From Leptospira meyeri (GTDB lineage Bacteria; Spirochaetota; Leptospiria; Leptospirales; Leptospiraceae), in contig NZ_SORO01000002.1 in assembly GCF_004368965.1 (NCBI RefSeq), forward strand, positions 62,001 to 126,000: a stretch of 64,000 nucleotides of DNA, in the 5' to 3' direction. Under the pieces are notes generated by a model. The model worked only from the letters and a program-made list of their open reading frames with translations. It had not been told where the DNA came from and searched no databases. Within the stretch, counting starts at the first letter, position 1. Each line of letters starts with the position of its first letter. The position numbers were made by a program, and so were the translations under genes. This document shows, one piece after another, positions 1 to 8,476 of this stretch.

Positions 1-646
1 CTTCGATTTCGGGAACTGAATAAAAACCCACATGAGGTAAAACGATGGTTTTTGGATCAGCTTCTAATTCGTCAATGATCAGCCCGCGAGAACGTTTCAA
101 CATTTCAGCTGACGGTTGTAAGGGGAACTGCTTGGGTTCTAAAATCCGATCCAATTCATCACCAGACCCATCTTCTTCTTTATAGTCAATGTCTGCTAAT
201 TTGTTTAAGACATTACGCCAAGTATCTTCTGTTAGGATACGTTTGGCTTGGATGTATTGGTATAAATGTTCCGTAGACCTTGCAATGAGTAATTTGTATG
301 GTTCTTCTAAAGGCATCCCTCCGGGAAGGCCCACAAGAAAATTTACAAACCGCAATTCACCTAAATCGGCATCAAATTTGATTTCAAAAAGTTGTGTGGT
401 AAGCCCATAGTCAATGAGTTGCCACATGGCGTCGAGTGCCGTCTCACGATCCATTTTTAGTTTTTCAAAATTGGAATCTGTGGGTCGAAATAAATGACCA
501 GCTTCAATATTTTCTCTGGAACTCTGGATTTCTACTGTCTTCATAATAGACAGAGCTTCTTTTTGTAAGATGATCCCGGAAGACCTTCCTAAGGTTTCTT
601 TCGTAGTCAGTTGTAAAAAATGATCGTGCGGAGGTGATATTCTCAT
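1..646 (-). CDS. Hypothetical protein, C-terminus cut by window edge
   Basis: An open frame runs from an ATG at 644-646 to the left edge; about 215 residues are visible and no stop is reached. The protein begins MRISPPHDHFLQL and is soluble-looking and acidic, with no signal peptide or membrane segment. I recognise no domain. The start lies 7 bases after the stop of the dehydrogenase at 654-1391, so it is probably the last visible gene of the efp-mtnB-SDR-SDR operon. Function unknown. The frame being open for 646 bases with codon use like its neighbours supports a real gene. Confidence 0.8.
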   Translation of the reverse strand, partial: MRISPPHDHFLQLTTKETLGRSSGIILQKEALSIMKTVEIQSSRENIEAGHLFRPTDSNFEKLKMDRETALDAMWQLIDYGLTTQLFEIKFDADLGELRFVNFLVGLPGGMPLEEPYKLLIARSTEHLYQYIQAKRILTEDTWRNVLNKLADIDYKEEDGSGDELDRILEPKQFPLQPSAEMLKRSRGLIIDELEADPKTIVLPHVGFYSVPEIE

Positions 647-653
647 ATTTTTT

Positions 654-1391
654 CTAAATGGCTGTGAGTCCGCCGTCGACAGTCCAGTTGGATCCAGAAA
701 TATAACCGGATTCTTTTTGAAGAAGGAAATTCACTATACGAGCAATTTCTGAAGGTTCTGCAATTCTCCTAACAGGTGTTTTATCAATAATTTTAGTTCG
801 ATGATCGCTAACTTGGTCTTCTTGGATCCCCATATTTGTATCTACAAAACCTGGACTCAGTGCGTTGGCAGTGATTCCAAACTTCCCCCATTCGTCTGCA
901 ATCGAACGGATAAATCCAACTAACCCATGTTTGGAGGAAGAGTAAGCAACAGAATTGGCCGAACCCACAATCGATAAGGAAGAGGCAATCGCAACAATCC
1001 TTCCGAAGTTTTGTTTTTGAAAGATTGGCAAGAGAAACTTGGATAAAAGAAATAAACTGCTCAAATTAATTCGGAAAATAGCCTCCCATTCCTCAATGGA
1101 GACATCGGTGATCGGGTGGTACGGTCCACCAAATCCTGCATTGTGCACGAGCCCATAAAGATCCCCCGCAAAAGAACTCTCTTCTATGATTTTTTTAAGA
1201 CTTCTTTCCACCACAAAAGGAGTTTCTGCTAAGTCCACTTCACGGTAAGTTTCTTGGAGGATGGGCGATTTTGGTCTGACCTTGTCCAGATTCCAGACAG
1301 AAAACCCCGCAAGGACAAGGGTACGAACGATTTCTCTTCCAATCCCTCCACTGCCACCGGTCACGAGTACAATCGATTCCTTAAATTCCAT
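654..1391 (-). CDS. SDR family NAD(P)-dependent oxidoreductase (FabG-like)
   Basis: This is a complete classical short-chain dehydrogenase of 245 residues. It has the nucleotide-binding TGGSGGIG motif at the N-terminus, HNAG in place of NNAG, a catalytic serine in ASSLS, and the YSSSK catalytic Tyr/Lys motif. The C-terminus ends ISGSNWTVDGG, typical of FabG-like enzymes. It is expected to reduce a carbonyl or oxidise an alcohol with NAD(P)(H) in the cytoplasm; the substrate cannot be read from sequence. It lies 5 bases after the previous SDR and 7 bases before the partial gene, so it is probably co-transcribed with mtnB and efp. Confidence 0.9.
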   Translation of the reverse strand: MEFKESIVLVTGGSGGIGREIVRTLVLAGFSVWNLDKVRPKSPILQETYREVDLAETPFVVERSLKKIIEESSFAGDLYGLVHNAGFGGPYHPITDVSIEEWEAIFRINLSSLFLLSKFLLPIFQKQNFGRIVAIASSLSIVGSANSVAYSSSKHGLVGFIRSIADEWGKFGITANALSPGFVDTNMGIQEDQVSDHRTKIIDKTPVRRIAEPSEIARIVNFLLQKESGYISGSNWTVDGGLTAI

Positions 1392-1396
1392 GGGAA

Positions 1397-2125
1397 CTAT
1401 AAGATTCCTTTTCTTGGGGTAATGGATAAGTCATCTACAAAGACAGATTTAGGCAAGTGGGAAATACTCCACAAATACTCGGAAATGTCCGAAATCGAAA
1501 CCATATCATTCTTGTCAAACTGAGGTCTTGTGTCCCAAATCTCTGTGGCCACAGCCCCAAGGCTCACATGAACCACCTTCGTTCCAAATGGTTTCCATTC
1601 TTCCCGGAGGGCCCGTGCGGTACCAAGAACCGCATGTTTGGATGCACAATAGGCTACCGATTCAGGGAATCCTTGTTTTCCCGCAGTGGATCCTAAAAAT
1701 ACAAAGGTCGTAGTTTGAAACAAAGGCAAATGAGGAGCAAAAGCCTTCGCCAGCAAAATGAGTGAATGGACATTGAGTTGGAAATGTGAGGAAAGTTCCT
1801 CGGCTTGTAAATCAGCAATTGGTCCGAACACCCCATCCCCAAGAGCAAAATAGACAATAAGATCTTTTTTCTTTAAAGAGTCAGGATTTATTTGCGATCC
1901 ATATTTGGATACAAGCGATGTCTCAAACGTTTTTAAGTCTTTTGGATTTGTGGCATCAAAAACAAAAGTTCCATTTTCTTCTTTAGAGAAGGAACCCAGA
2001 GGAAGTTTTCCTTTTCTAGAGAAACCAAAAACGGATATAGATTTGTCTTCTAAAAATCTTTTATGAAGCCCTTGTCCAATTCCGGAACCAATTCCAAAAA
2101 TATACGCATGGGCACCTTCTGTCAT
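1397..2125 (-). CDS. Atypical SDR family oxidoreductase
   Basis: A short-chain dehydrogenase-like protein of 242 residues. The glycine motif is changed to GIGSGIG (no Thr-Gly), the usual NNAG is replaced by FALGDG, and the catalytic YCASK motif is intact. The fold is therefore clear, but cofactor binding may differ from the classical SDR just downstream. Its start overlaps the mtnB stop by 4 bases (ATGA), which suggests translational coupling. Substrate unknown. The two SDRs are too different to be a recent duplication. Confidence 0.85.
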   Translation of the reverse strand: MTEGAHAYIFGIGSGIGQGLHKRFLEDKSISVFGFSRKGKLPLGSFSKEENGTFVFDATNPKDLKTFETSLVSKYGSQINPDSLKKKDLIVYFALGDGVFGPIADLQAEELSSHFQLNVHSLILLAKAFAPHLPLFQTTTFVFLGSTAGKQGFPESVAYCASKHAVLGTARALREEWKPFGTKVVHVSLGAVATEIWDTRPQFDKNDMVSISDISEYLWSISHLPKSVFVDDLSITPRKGIL

Positions 2126-2742
2126 ATCCGTCTTGCCATCACTTGCAAAAGAAAATGAACTGCTTCCAAATGTTTATTGGCTTCCGCCACAGACTTTCCC
2201 CAAACCGTGGGGCCATGGCCTTCAATGAGTAAAAAAGGAACTTGAGGGATCCCTTTCGTTTCCATGTAACGTTTGATTTCCGAAGCAATGGTCGGAACAT
2301 GAGTGTGGTTATAAAAAACAGGAAACTTGAGGTTTGGTTTTTCATCCCAAATTCCAAAAGCCTTGATGATTTCAATCGGTGGGAGAGGAATGTCTCGAAA
2401 ACCTTCTTCCTTTCCAATTCCAAATTCTAAAAGATTAGAATCCAATGTATGGACATGGAGGGCCGCACCTGCATCTGGAATTTGAGAATACACCACCTGA
2501 TGGATGCTAGTTTCTGCTGAGGGTTTCAATCCCTCGCTTGCGGAAACCAAAGACCCATCGTTTACCGAAACACAAACAAAGTCCTTGTCTGTGAGTTCTC
2601 CCTTATGTTTTCCAGAAGCCGTGATCCAAAATGTATCTCCAGTGCGAGCGGAGAGATTTCCAGCAGTGGCATACATCCACTGCCTTTCATAATAAGTATG
2701 GGAAAGTTTGGTCAGTTCCGTTAAGGAAGGGTGAGGATCCAA
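2122..2742 (-). CDS. mtnB: Methylthioribulose-1-phosphate dehydratase
   Basis: A class II aldolase/adducin-fold protein of 206 residues, the usual MtnB length. The N-terminus reads YATAGNLSAR, matching the family ATSGNxSxR signature. Metal-ligand histidines are visible in HVHTLDSN and in EGHGPTVWG. MtnB dehydrates 5-methylthioribulose-1-phosphate to the diketo intermediate in the methionine salvage pathway, in the cytoplasm. No other methionine-salvage gene is in the window. It starts 2 bases after the efp stop. Other class II aldolases such as fuculose-phosphate aldolase are the main alternative, but the N-terminal signature favours MtnB. Confidence 0.85.
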   Translation of the reverse strand: MDPHPSLTELTKLSHTYYERQWMYATAGNLSARTGDTFWITASGKHKGELTDKDFVCVSVNDGSLVSASEGLKPSAETSIHQVVYSQIPDAGAALHVHTLDSNLLEFGIGKEEGFRDIPLPPIEIIKAFGIWDEKPNLKFPVFYNHTHVPTIASEIKRYMETKGIPQVPFLLIEGHGPTVWGKSVAEANKHLEAVHFLLQVMARRI

Positions 2743-2744
2743 AT

Positions 2745-3311
2745 CTATTTGTTCACGCGCTCCACGTAAGTTAAGTCTCGGAGGTCAATTTTGACAATGT
2801 CCCCTTGTTTGATAAAGATAGGAACTTGGACTTCCCCACCAGTTTCTACAGTCACTCGTTTGAGAGCAAGACCAGTTGTGTCTCCTTTGAGACCGTCCTC
2901 TGCATAAGTCACTTCCAAAATTGCAAAGTTAGGCGGTGTGACTCCAATTGGTTTGTCATTATAAAACGCAACTTCCACTGGAGTTTCTTCTTTCATAAAA
3001 GGAAGGATATCTTCCACATAATCTTTTGAAACAGGGATTTGTTCGTAGTCGTTGACATCCATAAAAATGATTTGGTCACCGTCTGCATAACAGTATTGCA
3101 TTTTACGGCGCTCTAAATCCACACTTTCTAATTTTTCTGCAGCTTTGAAGGTTCTTTCAATGGAAGAATCACGGACGATGTTTTTTAGTTTGGTACGGAT
3201 GAATGCTGAACCCTTTCCTGGGTTCACAAACTCGGTTTTGACGACGGAATAAAGCTCGTTCTCGATCTTGAGGATCATTCCTTTTTTTACTTCTGTAATG
3301 CCTAAGTTCAT
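2745..3311 (-). CDS. efp: Elongation factor P
   Basis: EF-P relieves ribosome stalling at consecutive prolines by binding between the P and E sites. The start at 3311 gives 188 residues, the family length, beginning MNLGITEVKKG; an upstream in-frame ATG at 3374 would add 21 unrelated residues. The modification loop is NPGKGSAF with the acceptor lysine at residue 33 (K34 in E. coli). The three-beta-barrel layout and the C-terminal LRDLTYVERV are typical. The gene diverges from epmB, which makes the beta-lysine for this lysine, and epmA lies at 23.1-24.1 kb. It is first in the minus-strand operon leading to mtnB. Confidence 0.95.
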   Translation of the reverse strand: MNLGITEVKKGMILKIENELYSVVKTEFVNPGKGSAFIRTKLKNIVRDSSIERTFKAAEKLESVDLERRKMQYCYADGDQIIFMDVNDYEQIPVSKDYVEDILPFMKEETPVEVAFYNDKPIGVTPPNFAILEVTYAEDGLKGDTTGLALKRVTVETGGEVQVPIFIKQGDIVKIDLRDLTYVERVNK

Positions 3312-3330
3312 AATTTCGTTACTCGTAAAC

Positions 3331-3359
3331 AAAATCCGAGGGACTTGGCCATGTGTCAA
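3331..3359 (-). promoter_or_regulatory. Candidate sigma70 promoter of efp
   Basis: On the minus strand a perfect -35 box TTGACA (3354-3359) is followed after 17 bases by GATTTT (3331-3336), a weak -10 with 3 of 6 consensus positions. It points at the efp start 20 bases further on, and its location supports the shorter efp start at 3311. No transcript data are available. Confidence 0.35.
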
Positions 3360-3379
3360 CCGAAGTATGGTCATAAGCG

Positions 3380-4444
3380 ATGACTTGGTCGGATTGGAAA
3401 TGGCAATTACAAAACCGAATCACTACTTTGGCTGATTTGGAAGAAAAACTGACTCTTACCGAAGAAGAGAGGGAGAGTTTTGTACCGGCACTTACAGATT
3501 TTAGTTTTGCCGTCACTCCTTATTATTTAAAGCAGATCGATCAAACAAATCCCAATTGTCCTATCCGCAAACAGGTTCTACCCCGTGCGGGAGAATTGAA
3601 AAAAAATCCTAATGAAGTGGAAGACCCGCTGGCAGAAGAAAGGTACATGCCTGTCAAAGGGGTAACCCACCGTTATCCTGACCGCGCCATTTGGTACATT
3701 TCGCATGTATGTGCCGTTTATTGCCGATTTTGTACAAGAAAAAGAAAAGTGTCTGACCCAGAAGAAACTCCCAATCGGAATGAATGGGAGAAGGCCCTTG
3801 CCTACTTTCGCAAACATACGGAACTTCGTGAGGTCATTTTGTCCGGGGGAGATCCACTGACTCTTTCTGATTCCTCCCTTGATTATCTTTTAGGGGAATT
3901 AAAATCCATCCCTCATATCAACCAAGTACGCATCCATACCCGCCATCCAGTGACCATGCCCATGCGATTGACTGAGGAACTAGCTTTGGTGTTTGCCAAA
4001 TATTTTCCTTTGTATATGGTCACTCATTTCAACCATCCGAATGAAATCACCGAAGAAACAAAAATGTATGTTATGCGAATGATAAAAACGGGGCATATTT
4101 CCATTTTTAACCAATCGGTTTTACTTTCTGGAATCAACGATGATGAAAAGGTTTTATCAGAACTTAACTATAAACTGATCTCCATCGGGATCAAACCTTA
4201 TTACCTCCACCAATGTGATGAGGTTTTTGGGAGTTCCGATTTTGTTGTGCCAATCGAAAGAGGGATTGAGATTTACCGGAAACTTCGTGGTTATCATTCG
4301 GGAATCACAATCCCTAGTTATGTAAAAGACCTCACTGGCGGTGGTGGAAAAGTCCTTCTTTCACCAGATTATCTACAAAGGAAAACTAAAGATGGGTACC
4401 TTTTCCAAAATTACTTAGGAGATGAATATGAAGTCGGCCATTAA
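3380..4444 (+). CDS. epmB: EF-P lysine 2,3-aminomutase (radical SAM)
   Basis: A KamA/EpmB-family radical SAM enzyme of 354 residues. The iron-sulfur motif CxxxCxxC is seen as CAVYCRFC, followed by the SGGDPL motif and the C-terminal PLP/substrate region with SYVKDLTGGGGK. It converts L-alpha-lysine to (R)-beta-lysine. The length matches EpmB rather than the longer clostridial aminomutases (about 410-470 residues). It sits back to back with efp, and epmA is also in the window, so EF-P modification is the likely role. The start has no clear Shine-Dalgarno sequence. The downstream lipoprotein overlaps its end. Confidence 0.9.
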   Translation: MTWSDWKWQLQNRITTLADLEEKLTLTEEERESFVPALTDFSFAVTPYYLKQIDQTNPNCPIRKQVLPRAGELKKNPNEVEDPLAEERYMPVKGVTHRYPDRAIWYISHVCAVYCRFCTRKRKVSDPEETPNRNEWEKALAYFRKHTELREVILSGGDPLTLSDSSLDYLLGELKSIPHINQVRIHTRHPVTMPMRLTEELALVFAKYFPLYMVTHFNHPNEITEETKMYVMRMIKTGHISIFNQSVLLSGINDDEKVLSELNYKLISIGIKPYYLHQCDEVFGSSDFVVPIERGIEIYRKLRGYHSGITIPSYVKDLTGGGGKVLLSPDYLQRKTKDGYLFQNYLGDEYEVGH

Positions 4445-4982
4445 AATCATTTTTATTTTTTCTTTAATGGTTATGGTGGACTGCCAATCAGAGAAACAAA
4501 TCCTTTTGGAAAATAAAGAGGAAACTTTAAAAGTAAATCCAAAATCGGACTCGAAAAAACACAACCTAACAAAAGAACTACGCCTCACCTACCATGCTGT
4601 TTGGGTGGCAAAAGAAAATTTTGAACTCCTAAAGTCTGGATCTATTTTTGGAACCGGAAATAGTTATGAAATTCGTTTGGAGACCGAAGGAAAAATCCAA
4701 TGGATACGATTGTCCTCCACTGACAGAGAAAACCAGTCTCAGTTTCCTTACTTCTACAAAGACGAAGTCCAGAATCCAGATGTTTCCTATTTTGTTTGGG
4801 GGAATAAAAAATGTAGTGTCCTCGTGTTTTCTCTCCCCGACGGAATGCGATACGCTCGCTGGGAAGGAATCCATAACGGGTTTTTACTCGTTTTTGAGAC
4901 CACCGCTCTCAATGAAATCAGTGCAAAAGAACTGGCAAAAGAACTCCACCTGGTGGTGCAACAATCTCTGGAATTGTATTAG
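4428..4982 (+). CDS. Putative lipoprotein, unknown function
   Basis: About 184 residues with an N-terminal lysine, a hydrophobic stretch and a loose spirochaetal lipobox MVMVDC, so probably exported and lipidated. The ATG at 4428 is preferred over 4422 because AGGAG (4417-4421) then sits 6 bases upstream. The mature part has no domain I recognise. The start overlaps the end of epmB by 17 bases, suggesting translational coupling, but a role in EF-P modification is unlikely for an exported protein. Confidence 0.75.
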   Translation: MKSAIKIIFIFSLMVMVDCQSEKQILLENKEETLKVNPKSDSKKHNLTKELRLTYHAVWVAKENFELLKSGSIFGTGNSYEIRLETEGKIQWIRLSSTDRENQSQFPYFYKDEVQNPDVSYFVWGNKKCSVLVFSLPDGMRYARWEGIHNGFLLVFETTALNEISAKELAKELHLVVQQSLELY

Positions 4983-5069
4983 GCCTTTAATTTTTGCCAA
5001 AGCCCTGTTTTTTTCAAAAAAAAGATTAGGCAAATAGGCAGTGGCCGTTAGGCTTTGGGGAGAAGTTTT

Positions 5070-5276
5070 ATGTGGTTAAAATTAGGTGAATCGGAAGTTA
5101 TCAATTTGGATTACGTTGCCTCCATCAAAAAAAATCCCAACCAACCTTCCATTGAAATCATTTACCAAGATCTCAATAATGTAAAATCCTTACCTTTTCC
5201 AGGCAAAGAAGAACGCGATCGAGCCTTCAAAGCCATTTTAGAAAACCTTTCCCGAATGAAATTATACTTTGAATAA
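5070..5276 (+). CDS. Small conserved-looking protein, 68 residues
   Basis: A small acidic/basic mixed protein beginning MWLKLGESEVINLDYVASIKK. The ATG at 5070 is chosen because GGGGAG (5057-5062) lies 7 bases upstream; an in-frame TTG at 5055 overlaps that site. There is no signal peptide or membrane segment. The N-terminal half looks like short beta strands and the C-terminal half like one helix. It ends 3 bases before the nucleotidyltransferase-like gene, so the two are probably co-translated. Function unknown. Confidence 0.7.
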   Translation: MWLKLGESEVINLDYVASIKKNPNQPSIEIIYQDLNNVKSLPFPGKEERDRAFKAILENLSRMKLYFE

Positions 5277-5279
5277 ACT

Positions 5280-6065
5280 ATGGAATTTGAAGCACTAAAC
5301 CCCAACCTTTATGCACAAGTTTTGGATGAATTAGAACTCATCCCGTCGACGAAACCCTATCAAATTCTTTTTTATGGATCCAGAGAACGGGGGGATTTCC
5401 ATCCAGATTCTGATCTCAATTTTTATTTGGTGGCCCATTCCACCGACCAAATGAAATCACAATTTATAGATTCCATTTCACGCGCTTTACAGAAATTAGA
5501 AGATGTTGCCCCGGTGAACATGATTGCAGGAGATGCGGACTCTCTTCGTCACAGGATTAAAATTTCGGAACCGGGAAGTTTACAACTGATGGAAGCCTCT
5601 TCTGTATTTTATGGAGAAGGTTTATTTGAAGATTTAAAATCTGATTGGGAGAAATGGAAACAAAGAGAGATCCCCAAATCGGATCTAATTGCTTATTTAG
5701 AAAAAAGAATTCGATTTTTCAAACAACAGGTCACAAGAAATATCAAAGATGAAATCTCCCAATTAGAGCGAATTACCACTCTTACCTTACACATCTGGGC
5801 GCTACAGAATATCCAGGACCTAACTCATATTGAACTTTTAAAAATGGACACTCCCGACCAAGTGGCTCCCTTATTCACCAATCTTTACAGAAAGGAAATG
5901 GAGGATTCGATTTGGGAACTTTTGGAATTACAAACTAGAGTGCGTAAATTAAAAGTAGATGTACGTTGGAAACGAGACGTATCCAGAGAAGACATCCACG
6001 AAACCAAATACAAACTCATATCCTTACGTAAAGACGAAGAATTTATGATGAACCTTTGGGCATAA
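5280..6065 (+). CDS. Nucleotidyltransferase-fold protein, possibly degenerate
   Basis: 261 residues. The N-terminal part carries the pol-beta/MNT-type nucleotidyltransferase signature: G33-S34 followed by RERGDFHPDSDLNF. In active members the metal-binding pair reads D-x-D; here it is D45-L46-N47, so the second aspartate is an asparagine. The remaining 160 or so residues look helical and charged. Transfer of NMP to a nucleotide or protein is the family activity, but the substitution leaves open whether it is catalytic. It follows the 68-residue gene by 3 bases. Substrate unknown. Confidence 0.75.
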   Translation: MEFEALNPNLYAQVLDELELIPSTKPYQILFYGSRERGDFHPDSDLNFYLVAHSTDQMKSQFIDSISRALQKLEDVAPVNMIAGDADSLRHRIKISEPGSLQLMEASSVFYGEGLFEDLKSDWEKWKQREIPKSDLIAYLEKRIRFFKQQVTRNIKDEISQLERITTLTLHIWALQNIQDLTHIELLKMDTPDQVAPLFTNLYRKEMEDSIWELLELQTRVRKLKVDVRWKRDVSREDIHETKYKLISLRKDEEFMMNLWA

Positions 6066-6139
6066 AAACCAAAAGTTTTCCAACGCCTAAGGTGCGATTT
6101 GTTTTTAACAGAACCGCAACTAAGTGATTCCACACTCCT

Positions 6140-6685
6140 CTATTTGCTTTTTTCTTGTTCCGAAAACTCGGAAAGAAAAGACTCATATCCTCTATCTTTC
6201 AGTTTGTCTTTGGGAATAAACTCCATTGAGGCAGAATTCATACAATAGCGTTTGTTTGTTGGCGCTGGCCCATCATCAAAAACATGACCTAGATGAGAAT
6301 TTGCTTTTTTGGATCGCACTTCGGTACGAATCATCCCAAAAGAATTGTCTTTTACTTCGACTACGTTTTCTTTTACGAGTGGTTTTGTAAAACTAGGCCA
6401 CCCAGTCCCTGACTCAAATTTATCCTTCGAACTAAAAAGTGGTTCTTTGGAAACAATGTCTACGTAGATACCCTGTTTATGGTTGTCCCAATATTCATTC
6501 TGAAAAGGCGGTTCTGTTTCGTCCTCTTGGGTAACTCGGTATTGCAGATCGGTCAATTTTTTTCGAAGGACAGGGTTATCAGGTTTTGGGGAAGTATAAG
6601 AGGTTGTCTCCATACAAAAGGTAAAAAACAACAAACCGAAAACCACAGGAAAAAAAAGGAAAACTCGCAAGATGGAACGATTCAT
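6140..6685 (-). CDS. msrB: Peptide-methionine (R)-S-oxide reductase, lipoprotein
   Basis: MsrB domain covering roughly residues 45-170 of 181, with the signatures [18 protein letters not shown] and catalytic RYCMNSAS. It reduces methionine-R-sulfoxide in proteins. The N-terminus has a basic start, a hydrophobic run and the lipobox FTFC, so the enzyme is probably a lipoprotein repairing oxidised proteins in the envelope. The two CxxC zinc motifs of many MsrB proteins are absent. The electron donor is not encoded nearby. It diverges from the histidine kinase gene across 70 bases. Confidence 0.9.
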   Translation of the reverse strand: MNRSILRVFLFFPVVFGLLFFTFCMETTSYTSPKPDNPVLRKKLTDLQYRVTQEDETEPPFQNEYWDNHKQGIYVDIVSKEPLFSSKDKFESGTGWPSFTKPLVKENVVEVKDNSFGMIRTEVRSKKANSHLGHVFDDGPAPTNKRYCMNSASMEFIPKDKLKDRGYESFLSEFSEQEKSK

Positions 6686-6755
6686 AAAAATTAGACTAAA
6701 GGAAAAACAAAATTTTACTTTTCTTTAAACGAAAATCATTTCGTCTAAACCTCGT

Positions 6756-8426
6756 ATGCTGATTGCTCCTTTACCAAAAAATGAGGCAACTCGCCTTTTG
6801 GCTTTAAAAGGGCTCGAAATCCTCGACACACCGGAAGAGGAGATGTTTGATGAAATCACACGACTTGCTTCCCTGATCTGTAATGCACCCATTTCTCTTG
6901 TCAGCCTGATTGATGAAACAAGACAATGGTTCAAATCCCACCATGGACTGAACTCAAGAGAAACTTCGAGGTCCCTTGCCTTTTGTTCCCATGCCATTTT
7001 AGGGGATGATCTTTTTTTAATTCCTAACGCAAAAGAAGACTTACGTTTTCAAAACAACCCTTTGGTTGATGAAGCTCCGAATGTCATTTTTTATGCAGGG
7101 ATTCCCTTGGCCTTAGATGACCAAATCAAACTGGGGACACTTTGTGTCATTGATAACAAACCAAGAGAACTGAATCCAGAACAAATCCAAATGTTGAAGT
7201 TACTTGGAAAACAAACGGTTCGTTTGTTACAAATGCGAAAAGACAGGGACAGATTAGAAATTGAAAAACGTTCTGCAGAAAGAGCAACAGCTGCAAAACG
7301 AGATTTTATCGCAGCCATTAGCCATGACATCCGAAACCCTCTAAACTCTCTTCTTGGCATGTCAGAAATGATTCGAGACACTGAAATAAACCCAACAGTT
7401 CTTAGTTATGTGGATCATATCAAAAATGCTGGAGAAGTAATTTTACATTTAGTTAACGATACCATTGAACTATCAAGATTAGAGGAAAGTGAAAGTTCTT
7501 TGAACAAAGAGTGGTTCCATTTGGGACAATGTTTATCGATTTTTAATTTGTTTTTTATCCAAGAAACAAAACGGAAGAAAATTGAATTTAAATTGAATAA
7601 TAATGTTTTAGATCAAACCTTTCTTTTATCTGACAAACGAAAATTAGAAAAGATCATTTGGAATTTAACTGCCAATGCGGTTAAATTTACATCAAAGGGA
7701 ATTGTAGAATGTTTTGTTGATTTAGAAAACAAACTAGAAGCAAATGCTATATTGCATATCCATATCAAAGACACTGGTCCGGGAATTTCTCCCGAAGTGA
7801 AAAACAAACTTTTCCAAAAGTACAACGAGTTTGTACCAGAAGGTTGCGAAATTTCTGGATCGGGTCTTGGATTATCGATCGTAAAACTCTCCTTAGAAGA
7901 GTTAGGTGGGAGTATAGAGGTAGAATCCGAACTAGGTAAAGGTTCCAGTTTCAAAGTTCAAATACCCGTTGTTTGGAAAAAAGAAGAAAATCCAAATCTT
8001 ACTTCCGAAAATAAAACAAAAAAGGAAATCACTTCCCTCGAATTTCATAAAACTCTAAAAGTTTTGATTGCTGATGACAACGAACTGAATCGAAAAGTCC
8101 TTCGAAGTTACCTCAAGTCCCTTCCTACAGAAATCACCGAAACAAATAACGGAATTGATACACAAAGAGAACTGGACCAATCCCAATTTGACATTGCTTT
8201 TTTGGACATTGAAATGCCAGGAAAACATGGGACCGAAATTGCAAAATCCCTCTCAGGAAAACACAACCGCCCCGTTCTTTTTGCCTGCACTGGGCTTTGT
8301 ATGCCGGAAGAAAAAAACCTGATTTTGGCTTCTGGATTTGATTACTTTATGCCCAAACCCTACTTAAAGGAAGAACTATACCTCCATCTCAAAGAAATCG
8401 CTGCAAAGATACCCGGAGCCATTTAG
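6756..8426 (+). CDS. Hybrid sensor histidine kinase (GAF-HisKA-HATPase-REC)
   Basis: 556 residues without a membrane segment, so a cytoplasmic sensor. Order: GAF domain about 15-165 (with LKGLEILDTPEEE at its start), HisKA with the phospho-accepting His190 in ISHDIRNPLNS, HATPase about 280-410 with the G-box GSGLGLSIVK, and a C-terminal receiver about 432-550 with the phospho-acceptor Asp484 in FLDIEMPG. There is no output domain, so the signal probably passes to a separate phosphotransfer protein or regulator, none of which is adjacent. The ligand of the GAF domain is unknown. Confidence 0.93.
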   Translation: MLIAPLPKNEATRLLALKGLEILDTPEEEMFDEITRLASLICNAPISLVSLIDETRQWFKSHHGLNSRETSRSLAFCSHAILGDDLFLIPNAKEDLRFQNNPLVDEAPNVIFYAGIPLALDDQIKLGTLCVIDNKPRELNPEQIQMLKLLGKQTVRLLQMRKDRDRLEIEKRSAERATAAKRDFIAAISHDIRNPLNSLLGMSEMIRDTEINPTVLSYVDHIKNAGEVILHLVNDTIELSRLEESESSLNKEWFHLGQCLSIFNLFFIQETKRKKIEFKLNNNVLDQTFLLSDKRKLEKIIWNLTANAVKFTSKGIVECFVDLENKLEANAILHIHIKDTGPGISPEVKNKLFQKYNEFVPEGCEISGSGLGLSIVKLSLEELGGSIEVESELGKGSSFKVQIPVVWKKEENPNLTSENKTKKEITSLEFHKTLKVLIADDNELNRKVLRSYLKSLPTEITETNNGIDTQRELDQSQFDIAFLDIEMPGKHGTEIAKSLSGKHNRPVLFACTGLCMPEEKNLILASGFDYFMPKPYLKEELYLHLKEIAAKIPGAI

Positions 8427-8476
8427 GTATTTTTACCTTTCTTTTTTAGGCCGTTTTTTTATTGTATCCTATTTCC

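Noticed and set aside
3312..3374. Longer EF-P start at 3374
   Set aside because: It would add 21 residues not found in the family and would cover the -35 region of the likely promoter.
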